64,000 bases of DNA from the NCBI GenBank assembly GCA_027186245.1, contig CP114481.1, positions 22,475,501-22,539,500 on the forward strand, read 5' to 3'. Position 1 is the stretch's first letter. Each line of letters starts with the position of its first letter. The DNA comes from Coriaria nepalensis (Eukaryota > Streptophyta > Magnoliopsida > Cucurbitales > Coriariaceae). A program made the position numbers and the translations under genes. The notes beneath the pieces were generated by a model. That model did not search any database and was not told the DNA's origin. It was given only the letters and a program-made list of their open reading frames with translations. Of this stretch, positions 38,639-50,900 are shown in pieces.

Positions 38639-39645
38639 ATGCATAGTTGCCATCAATAGATCAATTGCAAGTTATGCATGAAAGTCGCGTTTTAAAAGCA
38701 AAAAGAGAATTCGTTCGAAGTGCCTTCAAACAATATCATGATTGAAAAACTGAGTGATATGCTTTTTAATGCTAAAATAATGCATTGTTGTCTTCAATAG
38801 ATTAATTACAAGTTATGTAAGAAAATAATGTTTGAAGGGCGAAAATATAATTCGTTTGAAATAATTTAGAATGATTTAATGACTAGAAGAGACTCAGTGA
38901 CATGACTTTAAGGCTAAACAAATGCATTGTTGCCTATAATAGATCAACTGCAAGTTACGCACGAAAGTCATGTTTAAAGACTGAATTTCGTTCGAAGTGA
39001 TTTGAAGGGCGAAAATAGAATTCGTTTGAATTAATTTAGAATGATTTAATACCTAGAAGAGACTCAGTGACATGACTTTAAGGCTAAACAAATGCATTGT
39101 TGCCTATAATAGATCAACTGCAAGTTACGCACGAAAGTCATGTTTAAAGACTGAATTTCGTTCGAAGTGATTTAGAATGATTTACTGACTAAAAGAGACG
39201 CAAAAATATGACTTTAAGGCTAAAAAAATGCATAGTTGGCACCAATAGATAAATTGCAAGTTATGCATGAAAGTCACGTTTTAAATACAAAAATAGAATT
39301 GGTTCGAAGTGCCTTCAAACAATTTAATGATTGAAAAGACTGAGTGATATGCTTTTTAATGCTAAAATAATGAATTGTTGTTTTCAATAGATTAATTACA
39401 AGTTGTGTTAGAAAAAATGTTTGACGGGCGAAAATATAATTCGTTCGAATTAATTTAGAATGATTTAATGACTAGAAGAGACTGAGTGACATGATTTTAA
39501 GGCTAAACAAATGCATTGTTGCCTATAATAGATCAACTGCAAGTTATGAACGAAAGTCATGTTCAAAGACTAAATTTCGTTCGAAGTGATTTAGAATGAT
39601 TTACTGACTAAAAGAGACGCAAAAATATGACTTTAAGGCCAAAAA
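38639..39645 (+). repeat. 1,007-bp tandem duplication, right copy
   Basis: It directly follows the left copy and carries hybrid h4. Shared sequence continues slightly past its end: AGGCCAAAAAATGC with TTTTAAAAGC occurs near 38,629 and again near 39,636. It then diverges at GAATTCGTTCG versus GAATTGTTTCG. This duplication is not present in the 45.7-48.4 kb copy of the surrounding region, so it may have occurred after, or been lost from, the 10,148-bp duplication. Confidence 0.75.
38940..39109 (+). repeat. A/C hybrid monomer h4 (170 bp)
   Basis: Junction near 39,003, with the TACCTAG variant and no difference from h3 that I could see. It is the product of the 1,007-bp tandem duplication. Confidence 0.9.
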
Positions 39646-40365
39646 ATGCATAGTTGCCATCAATAGATCAATTGCAAGTTATGCATGAAAGTCGCGTTTT
39701 AAAAGCAAAAAGAGAATTGTTTCGAATTGCCTTCAAACAATATCATGATTGAAAAACTGAGTGATATGCTTTTTAATGCTAAAATAATGCATTGTTGTCT
39801 TCAATTGATTAATTACAAGTTATGTAAGAAAATAATGTTTGAAGGGCGAAAATAGAATTCGTTCGTATAAATTTAGAATGATTTAATGACTAGAAGAGAC
39901 TCAGTGACATGACTGTAAGGCTAAACAAATGCATTGTTGCCTTCAATAGATCAACTACAAGTTACGCACGAAAGTCATGTTTAAAGGCTGAAATTCGTTC
40001 GAAGTGATTTAGAATGATTTACTGACTAAAAGAGACGCAAAAATATGACTTTAAGGCTAAAAAAATGCATAGTTGCTATCAATAGATCAATTGCAAGTTA
40101 TGCATGAAAGTCGCGTTTTAAATGCAAAAAGAGAATTGGTTCGAAGTGCCTTCAAACAATATCATGATTGAAAAACTGAGTGATATGCTTTTTAATGCTA
40201 AAATAATGCATTGTTGTCTTCAATTGATTAATTACAAGTTATGTAAGAAAATAATGTTTGAAGGGCGAAAATAGAATTCGTTCGAATTAATTTAGAATGA
40301 TTTAATGACTAGAAGAGACTGTGTGACATGACTTTAAGGCTAAACAAATGCATTGTTGCCTATAA

Positions 40366-43300
40366 TAGATCAACTGCAAGTTATGAACGAAAGTCATGTT
40401 CAAAGACTAAATTTCGTTCGAAGTGATTTAGAATGATTTACTGCCTAAAAGAGACGCAAAAATATGACTTTAAGGCTAAAAAAATGCATAGTTGCTATCA
40501 ATAGATCAATTGCAAGTTATGCATGAAAGTCGCGTTTTAAATGCAAAAAGAGAATTCGTTCGAAGTGCCTTCAAACAATTTAATGGTTGAAAAGACTGAG
40601 TGATACGCTTTTTAATGGCAAAATTATACATTGTTGTCTTCAATAGATTAGTTACAAGTTATGTAAGAAAAAATGTTTGAAGGGCGAAAATACAATTCGT
40701 TCGAATTAATTTAGAATGATTTAATGACTAGAAGAGACTGAGTGACATGACTTTAAGGCTAAACAAATGCATTGTTGCCTATAATAGATCAACTGCAAGT
40801 TACGCACGAAAGTCATGTTTAAAGGCTGAAATTCGTTCGAAGTGATTTAGAATGATTTACTGACTAAAAGAGACGCAAAAATATGACTTTAAGGCTAAAC
40901 AAATGCATAGTTGCTATCAATAGATCAATTGCAAGTTATGCATGAAAGTCGCGTTTTAAATGCAAAAAGAGAATTGGTTCGAAGTGCCTTCAAACAATAT
41001 CATGATTGAAAAACTGAGTGATATGCTTTTTAATGCTAAAATAATGCATTGTTGTCTTCAATTGATTAATTACAAGTTATGTAAGAAAATAATGTTTGAA
41101 GGGCGAAAATAGAATTCATTCGAATTAATTTAGAATGATTTAATGACTAGAAGAGACTCAGTGACATTACTTTAAGGCAAAACAAATGCATTGTTGCCTT
41201 CAATAGATCAACTGCAAGTTACGCACGAAAGTCATGTTTAAAGGCTGAAATTCGTTCGAAGTGATTTAGAATGATTTACTGACTAAAAGAGACGCAAAAA
41301 TATGACTTTAAGGCTAAAAAAATGCATAGTTGCTATCAATAGATCAATTGTATGTTACGCATGAAAGTCGCGTTTTAAATGCAAAAAGAGAATTGGTTCG
41401 AAGTGCCTTCAAACAATATCATGATTGAAAAACTGAGTGATATGCTTTTTAATGCTAAAATAATGCATTGTTGTCTTCAATTGATTAATTACAAGTTATG
41501 TAAGAAAATAATGTTTGAAGGGCGAAAATAGAATTCGTTTGAATTAATTTAGAATGATTTAATGACTAGAAGAGACTCAGTGACATGACTTTAAGGCTAA
41601 ACAAATGCATTGTTGCCTATAATAGATCAACTACAAGTTACGCACGAAAGTCATGTTTAAAGACTGAATTTCGTTCGAAGTGATTTAGAATGATTTACTG
41701 ACTAAAAGAGACGCAAAAATATGACTTTAAGGCTAAAAAAATGCATATTTGCTATCAATAGATCAATTGCAAGTTATGCATGACAGTCGCGTTTTAAATG
41801 CAAAAAGAGAATTCGTTCGAAGTGCCTTCAAACAATTTAATGGTTGAAAAGACTCAGTGATATGCTTTTTAATGGTAAAATTATACATTTTTGTCTTCAA
41901 TAGATTAATTACAAGTTATGTAAGAAAAAAGGTTTGAAGGCCGAAAATACAAATCGTTCGAATTAATTTAGAATAATTTAATGACTAGAAGAAACTGAGT
42001 GACATGACTTTAAGGCTAAACAAATGCATTGTTGCCTATAATAGATCAAATGCAAGTTACGCACGAAAGTCATGTTTAAAGACTAAATTTCGTTCGAAGT
42101 GATTTAGAATGATTTACTGACTAAAAGAGACGCAAAAATATGACTTTAAGGCTAAAAAAATGCATAGTTGCTATCAATAGATCAATTGTATGTTACGCAT
42201 GAAAGTCGCGTTTTAAATGCAAAAAGAGAATTGGTTCGAAGTGCCTTCAAACAATATCATGATTGAAAAACTGAGTGATATGCTTTTTAATGCTAAAATA
42301 ATGCATTGTTGTCTTCAATTGATTAATTACAAGTTATGTAAGAAAATAATGTTTGAAGGGCGAAAATAGAATTCGTTCGAATTAATTTAGAATGATTTAA
42401 TGACTAGAAGAGACTCAGTGACATTACTTTAAGGCAAAACAAATGCATTGTTTCCTTCAATAGATCAACTGCAAGTTACGAACGAAAGTCATGTTTAAAG
42501 ACTGAATTTCGTTCGAAGTGATTTAGAATGATTTACTGACTAAAAGAGACGCAAAAATATGACTTTAAGGCTAAAAAAATGCATAGTTGCCATCAATAGA
42601 TCAAATGCAACATATGCATGAAAGTCGCGTTTTAAATGCAAAAAGAGAATTCGTTCGAAGTGCCTTCTAACAATTTAATGGTTGAAAAGACTGAGTGATA
42701 TGCTTTTTAATGGTAAAATTATACATCGTTGTCTTCAATAGATTAATTACAAGTTATGTAAGAAAAAATGTTTGAAGGGCGAAAATATAATTCGTTCGAA
42801 TTAATTTAGAATGATTTAATGACTAGAAGAGACTGAGTGACATGACTTTAAGGCTAAACAAATGCATTGTTGCCTATAATAGATCAACTGCAAGTTATGA
42901 ACGAAAGTCATGTTTAAAGACTAAATTTCGTTCGAAGTGATTTAGAATGATTTACTGACTAAAAGAGACGCAAAAATATGACTTTAAGGCTAAAAAAATG
43001 CATAGTTGCTATCAATAGATCAATTGCAAGTTATGCATGACAGTCGCGTTTTAAATGCAAAAAGAGAATTCGTTCGAAGTGCCTTCAAATAATTTAATGG
43101 TTGAAAAGACTGAGTGATATGCTTTTTAATGGTAAAATTATACATTGTTGTCTTCAATAGATTAATTACAAGTTATGTAAGAAAATAATGTTTGAAAGGC
43201 GAAAATAGAATTCGTTCGAATTAATTTAGAATGATTTAATGACTAGAAGAGACTCAATGACATTACTTTAAGGCAAAACAAATGCATTGTTGCCTTCAAT

Positions 43301-45660
43301 AGATCAACTGCAAGTTACGCACGAAAGTCATGTTTAAAGGCTGAAATTCGTTCGAAGTGATTTAGAATGATTTACTGACTAAAAGAGACGCAAAAATATG
43401 ACTTTAAGGCAAAAAGAATGCGTAGTTGCCATCAATAGATCAATTGCAAGTTATGCATGAAAGTCGCGTTTTAAATGCAAAAAGAGAATTGGTTCGAAGT
43501 GCCTTCAAACAATATCATGATTGAAAAACTGAGTGATATGCTTTTTAATGCTAAAATAATGCATTGTTGTCTTCAATAGATTAATTACAAGTTATGTAAG
43601 AAAATAATGTTTGAAGGGCGAAAATAGAATTCGTTTGAATTAATTTAGAATGATTTAATGACTAGAAGAGACTCAGTGACATGACTTTAAGGCTAAACAA
43701 ATGCATTGTTGCCTATAATAGATCAACTACAAGTTACGCACGAAAGTCATGTTTAAAGACTGAATTTCGTTCGAAGTGATTTAGAATGATTTACTGACTA
43801 AAAGAGACGCAAAAATATGACTTTAAGGCTAAAAAAATGCATAGTTGCCATCAATAGATCAAATGCAACTTATGCATGAAAGTCGCGTTTTAAATGCAAA
43901 AAGAGAATTCGTTCGAAGTGCCTTCAAACAATTTAATGGTTGAAAAGACTGAGTGATATGCTTTTTAATGGTAAAATTATACATTGTTGTCTTCAATAGA
44001 TTAATTACAAGTTATGTAAGAAAATAATGTTTGAAGGGCGAAAACAGAATTCGTTCGAATTAATTTAGAATGATTTAATGACTAGAAGAGACTCAGTGAC
44101 ATTACTTTAAGGCAAAACAAATGCATTGTTTCCTTTAGTAGATCAACTGCAAGTTACGAACGAATGTCATGTTTAAAGACTGAATTTCGTTCGAAGTGAT
44201 TTAGAATGATTTACAGACTAAAAGAGACGCAAAAATATGACTTTAAGTCTAAAAAAATGCATAGTTGCCATCAATAGATCAAATGCAACTTATGCATGAA
44301 AGTCGCGTTTTAAATGCAAAAAGAGAATTCGTTCGAAGTGCCTTCAAACAATTGAATGGTTGAAAAGACTGAGTGATATGCTTTTTAATTGTAAAATTAT
44401 ACATTTTTGTCTTCAATAGATTAATTACAAGTTATGTAAGAAAAAATGTTTGAAGGGCGAAAATATAATTCGTTCGAATTAATTTAGAATGATTTAATGA
44501 CTAGAAGAGGCTGAGTGACATGACTTTAAGGCTAAAAAAATGCATTGTTGCCTATAATAGATCAACTGCAAGTTACGAACGAAAGTCATGTTTAAAGACT
44601 AAATTTCGTTCGAAGTGTTTTAGAATGATTTACTGACTAAAAGAGACGCAAAAATATGACTTTAAGGCTAAAAAATTGCATAGTTGCCATCAATAGATCA
44701 ATTGCAACTTATGCATGAAAGTCGCGTTTCAAATGCAAAAAGAGAATTCGTTCGAAGTGCCTTCAAACAATTTGATGGTTGAAAAGACTGAGTGATATAC
44801 TTTTTAATGGTAAAATTATACATTTTTGTCTTCAATAGATTAATTACAAGTTATGTAAGAAAAAATGTTTGAAGGGCGAAAATAGAATTCGTTCGAATTA
44901 ATTTAGAATGATTTAATGACTCGAAGAGACTCAGTGACATGACTTTAAGGCTAAACAAATGCATTGTTGCCTATAATAGATCAACTGCAAGTTACGCACG
45001 AAAGTCATGTTTAAAGACTGAATTTCGTTTGAAGTGATTTAGAATGATTTACTGACTAAAAGAGACGCAAAAATATGACTTTAAGGCTAAAAAAATGCAT
45101 AGTTGCTATCAATAGATCAATTGCAAGTTATGCATGAAAGTCGCGTTTTAAATGCAAAAAGAGAATTCGTTCGAAGTGCCTTCAAACAATTTAATGGTTG
45201 AAAAGACTGAGTGATATGCCTTTTAATGGTAAAATTATACATTGTTGTCTTCAATAGATTAATTACAAGTTATGTAAGAAAATAATGTTTGAAGGGCGAA
45301 AATAGAATTCGTTCGAATTAATTAAGAATGATTTAATGACTAGAAGAGACTCAGTGACATTACTTTAAGGCAAAACAAATGCATTGTTGCCTTCAATAGA
45401 TCAACTGCAAGTTACGCACGAAAGTCATATTTAAAGGCTGAAATTCGTTCGAAGTGATTTAGAATGATTTACTGACTAAAAGAGACGCAAAAATATGACT
45501 TTAAGGCAAAAAAAATGCATAGTTGCCATCAATAGATCAAATGCAACTTATGCATGAAAGTCGCGTTTTAAATGCAAAAAGAGAATTCGTTCGAAGTGCC
45601 TTCAAACAGTTTAATGGTTGAAAAGACTGAGTGATATGCTTTTTAATGGTAAAATTATAC
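40366..45660 (+). repeat. Super-repeat copy 1 (diverged, rearranged)
   Basis: Units 40366 to 41623 match 49928 to 51185 at 9,562 bp, and the match continues to about 42,180. Units 43300 to 44977 match 52862 to 54539 at the same offset. From about 45,100 to 45,660 the match continues at 9,981 bp. The later copies therefore hold one extra trimer (about 54,660-55,080), and the 42.18-43.0 kb stretch has been exchanged for other unit types. Shared marks include TTGTATGTTACGC, GCATATTTGCTATC, CATGACAGTCGCG and TTTCCTTTA with GAATGTCATG. Divergence from copy 2 is visibly higher than between copies 2 and 3. Confidence 0.75.
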
Positions 45661-47072
45661 ATCGTTGTCTTCAATAGATTAATTACAAGTTATGTAAGAA
45701 AAAATGTTTGAAGGGCGAAAATACAATTCGTTCGAATTAATTTAGAATGATTTAATGACTAGAAGAGACTGAGTGACATGACTTTAAGGCTAAACAAATG
45801 CATTGTTGCCTATAATAGATCAACTGCAAGTTACGCACGAAAGTCATGTTTAAAGGTTGAAATTCGTTCGAAGTGATTTACAATGATTTACTAACTAAAA
45901 GGGACGCAAAAATATGACTTTAAGGCAAAAAAAATGCATAGTTGCCATCAATAGATCAATTGCAAGTTATGCATGAAAGTCGCGTTTTAAATGCAAAAAG
46001 AGAATTCGTTCGAAGTGCCTTCAAACAATATCATGATTGAAAAACTGAGTGATATGCTTTTTAATGCTAAAATAATGCATTGTTGTCTTCAATTGATTAA
46101 TTACAAGTTATGTAAGAAAATAATGTCTGAAGGGCGAAAATAGAATTCGTTCGTATTAATTTAGAATGATTTAATGACTAGAAGAGACTCAGTGACATGA
46201 CTTTAAGGCTAAACAAATGCATTGTTGCCTTCAATAGATCAACTGCAAGTTATGCACGAAAGTCATGTTTAAAAGGTGAATTTCGTTCGAAGTGATTTAG
46301 AATGATTTACTGACTAAAAGAGACGCAAAAATATGACTTTAAGGCTAAAAAAATGCATAGTTGGCACCAATAGATAAATTGCAAGTTATGCATGAAAGTC
46401 ACGTTTTAAATACAAAAATAGAATTGGTTCGAAGTGCCTTCAAACAATTTAATGATTGAAAAGACTGAGTGATATGCTTTTTAATGCTAAAATAATGAAT
46501 TGTTGTTTTCAATAGATTAATTACAAGTTGTGTAAGAAAAAATGTTTGACGGGCGAAAATATAATTCGTTCGAATTAATTTAGAATGATTTAATGACTAG
46601 AAGAGACTGAGTGACATGATTTTAAGGCTAAACAAATGCATTGTTGCCTATAATAGATCAACTGCAAGTTATGAACGAAAGTCATGTTCAAAGACTAAAT
46701 TTCGTTCGAAGTGATTTAGAATGATTTACTGCCTAAAAGAGACGCAAAAATATGACTTTAAGGCTAAAAAAATGCATAGTTGCTATCAATAGATCAATTG
46801 CAAGTTATGCATGAAAGTCGCGTTTTAAATGCAAAAAGAGAATTCGTTCGAAGTGCCTTCAAACAATTTAATGGTTGAAAAGACTGAGTGATACGCTTTT
46901 TAAAGGCAAAATTATACATTGTTGTCTTCAATAGATTAGTTACAAGTTATGTAAGAAAAAATGTTTGAAGGGCGAAAATACAATTCGTTCGAATTAATTT
47001 AGAATGATTTAATGACTAGAAGAGACTGAGTGACATGACTTTAAGGCTAAACAAATGCATTGTTGCCTATAA

Positions 47073-47242
47073 TAGATCAACTGCAAGTTACGCACGAAAG
47101 TCATGTTTAGAGACTGAATTTCGTTCGAAGTGATTTGAAGGGCGAAAATAGAATTCGTTTGAATTAATTTAGAATGATTTAATACCTAGAAGAGACTCAG
47201 TGACATGACTTTAAGGCTAAACAAATGCATTGTTGCCTTCAA
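47073..47242 (+). repeat. A/C hybrid monomer h5 (170 bp)
   Basis: Junction near 47,136, with the TACCTAG variant. It lies exactly 10,148 bp from h2 and carries a private GTTTAGAGACTG change just before the junction. Confidence 0.9.
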
Positions 47243-47919
47243 TAGATCAACTGCAAGTTATGCACGAAAGTCATGTTTAAAAGCTGAATTTTGTTCGAAG
47301 TGATTTAGAATGATTTACTGACTAAAAGAGACGCAAAAATATGACTTTAAGGCTAAAAAAATGCATAGTTGGCACCAATAGATAAATTGCAAGTTATGCA
47401 TGAAAGTCACGTTTTAAATACAAAAATAGAATTGGTTCGAAGTGCCTTCAAACAATTTAATGGTTGAAAAGACTGAGTGATACGCTTTTTAATGGCAAAA
47501 TTATACATTGTTGTCTTCAATAGATTAGTTACAAGTTATGTAAGAAAAAATGTTTGAAGGGCGAAAATACAATTCGTTCGAATTAATTAAGAATGATTTA
47601 ATGACTAGAAGAGACTGAGTGACATGACTTTAAGGCTAAACAAATGCATTGTTGCCTATAATAGATCAACTGCAAGTTACGCACGAAAGTCATGTTTAAA
47701 GGCTGAAATTCGTTCGAAGTGATTTAAAATGATTTACTAACTAAAAGAGACGCAAAAATATGACTTTAAGGTAAAAAAAATGCATAGTTGCCATCAATAG
47801 ATCAATTGCAAGTTATGCATGAAAGTCGCGTTTTAAATGCAAAAAGAGAATTCGTTCGAAGTGCCTTCAAACAATATCATGATTGAAAAACTGAGTGATA
47901 TGCTTTTTAATGCTAAAAT

Positions 47920-50900
47920 AATGCATTGTTGTCTTCAATAGATTAATTACAAGTTATGTAAGAAAATAATGTTTGAAGGGCGAAAATATAATTCGTTTGA
48001 AATAATTTAGAATGATTTAATGACTAGAAGAGACTCAGTGACATGACTTTAAGGCTAAACAAATGCATTGTTGCCTATAATAGATCAACTGCAAGTTACG
48101 CACGAAAGTCATGTTTAAAGACTGAATTTCGTTCGAAGTGATTTGAAGGGCGAAAATAGAATTCGTTTGAATTAATTTAGAATGATTTAATACCTAGAAG
48201 AGACTCAGTGACATGACTTTAAGGCTAAACAAATGCATTGTTGCCTATAATAGATCAACTGCAAGTTACGCACGAAAGTCATGTTTAAAGACTGAATTTC
48301 GTTCGAAGTGATTTAGAATGATTTACTGACTAAAAGAGACGCAAAAATATGACTTTAAGGCTAAAAAAATGCATTGTTTCCATCAATAGATCAAATGCAA
48401 CTTATGCATGAAAGTCGCGTTTTAAATGCAAAAAGAGAATTCGTTCGAAGTGCCTTCAAACAATTTAATGGTTGAAAAGACTGAGTGATATGCTTTTTAA
48501 TGGTAAAATTATACAATGTTGTCTTCAATAGATTAATTACAAGTTATGTAAGAAAATAATGTTTGAAGGGCGAAAATATAATTCGTTCGAATTAATTTAG
48601 AATGATTTAATGACTAGAAGAGACTCAGTGACATTACTTTAAGGCAAAACAAATGCATTGTTGCCTTCAATAGATCAACTGCAAGTTACGCACGAAAGTC
48701 ATTTTTAAAGGCTGAAATTCGTTCGAAGTGATTTAGAATGATTTACTGACTAAAAGAGACGCAAAAATATGACTTTAAGGCTAAAAAAATGCATAGTTGC
48801 TATCAATAGATCAATTGCAAGTTATGCATGAAAGTCGCGTTTTAAATGCAAAAAGAGAATTGGTTCGAATTGCCTTCAAACAATATCATGATTGAAAAAC
48901 TGAGTGATATGCTTTTTAATGCTAAAATAATGCATTGTTGTCTTCAATTGATTAATTACAAGTTATGTAAGAAAATAATGTTTGAAGGGCGAAAATAGAA
49001 TTCGTTCGTATAAATTTAGAATGATTTAATGACTAGAAGAGACTCAGTGACATGACTGTAAGGCTAAACAAATGCATTGTTGCCTTCAATAGATCAACTG
49101 CAAGTTACGCACGAAAGTCATGTTTAAAGGCTGAAATTCGTTCGAAGTGATTTAGAATGATTTACTGACTAAAAGAGACGCAAAAATATGACTTTAAGGC
49201 TAAAAAAATGCATAGTTGCTATCAATAGATCAATTGCAAGTTATGCATGAAAGTCGCGTTTTAAATGCAAAAAGAGAATTGGTCCGAAGTGCCTTCAAAC
49301 AATATCATGATTGAAAAACTGAGTGATATGCTTTTTAATGCTAAAATAATGCATTGTTGTCTTCAATTGATTAATTACAAGTTATGTAAGAAAATAATGT
49401 TTGAAGGGCGAAAATAGAATTCGTTCGAATTAATTTAGAATGATTTAATGACTAGAAGAGACTCAGTGACATGACTTTAAGGCTAAACAAATGCATTGTT
49501 GCCTTCAATAGGTCAACTGCAAGTTATGCACGAAAGTCATGTTTAAAAGCTGAATTTCGTTCGAAGTGATTTAGAATGATTTACTGACTAAAAGAGACGC
49601 AAAAATATGACTTTAAGGCTAAAAAAATGCATAGTTGGCACCAATAGATAAATTGCAAGTTATGCATGAAAGTCACGTTTTAAATACAAAAATAGAATTG
49701 GTTCGAAGTGCCTTCAAACAATTTAATGATTGAAAAGTCTGAGTGATATGCTTTTTAATGCTAAAATAATGCATTGTTGTTTTCAATAGATTAATTACAA
49801 GTTATGTAAGAAAAAATGTTTGAAGGGCGAAAATATAATTCGTTCGAATTAATTTAGAATGATTTAATGACTAGAAGAGACTGTGTGACATGATTTTAAG
49901 GCTAAACAAATGCATTGTTGCCTATAATAGATCAACTGCAAGTTATGAACGAAAGTCATGTTCAAAGACTAAATTTCGTTCGAAGTGATTTAGAATGATT
50001 TACTGCCTAAAAGAGACGCAAAAATATGACTTTAAGGCTAAAAAAATGCATAGTTGCTATCAATAGATCAATTGCAAGTTATGCATGAAAGTCGCGTTTT
50101 AAATGCAAAAAGAGAATTCGTTCGAAGTGCCTTCAAACAATTTAATGGTTGAAAAGACTGAGTGATACGCTTTTTAATGGCAAAATTATACATTGTTGTC
50201 TTCAATAGATTAGTTACAAGTTATGTAAGAAAAAATGTTTGAAGGGCGAAAATACAATTCGTTCGAATTAATTTAGAATGATTTAATGACTAGAAGAGAC
50301 TGAGTGACATGACTTTAAGGCTAAACAAATGCATTGTTGCCTATAATAGATCAACTGCAAGTTACGCACGAAAGTCATGTTTAAAGGCTGAAATTCGTTC
50401 GAAGTGATTTAGAATGATTTACTGACGAAAAGAGACGCAAAAATATGACTTTAAGGCTAAACAAATGCATAGTTGCTATCAATAGATCAATTGCAAGTTA
50501 TGCATGAAAGTCGCGTTTTAAATGCAAAAAGAGAATTGGTTCGAAGTGCCTTCAAACAATATCATGATTGAAAAACTGAGTGATATGCTTTTTAATGCTA
50601 AAATAATGCATTGTTGTCTTCAATTGATTAATTACAAGTTATGTAAGAAAATAATGTTTGAAGGGCGAAAATAGAATTCGTTCGAATTAATTTAGAATGA
50701 TTTAATGACTAGAAGAGACTCAGTGACATTACTTTAAGGCAAAACAAATGCATTGTTGCCTTCAATAGATCAACTGCAAGTTACGCACGAAAGTCATGTT
50801 TAAAGGCTGAAATTCGTTCGAAGTGATTTAGAATGATTTACTGACTAAAAGAGACGCAAAAATATGACTTTAAGGCTAAAAAAATGCATAGTTGCTATCA

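Larger units (their letters stand above)
45683..48374 (+). repeat. Right copy of the 10,148-bp offset repeat
   Basis: Partner of 35,535-38,226, with only occasional substitutions (AGGTTGAAATTCG near 45,855, GTTTAGAGACTG near 47,107). It carries hybrids h5 and h6. Its right part (from about 47,920) is also the left end of the 8,554-bp super-repeat, so two different duplications overlap here. Confidence 0.85.
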
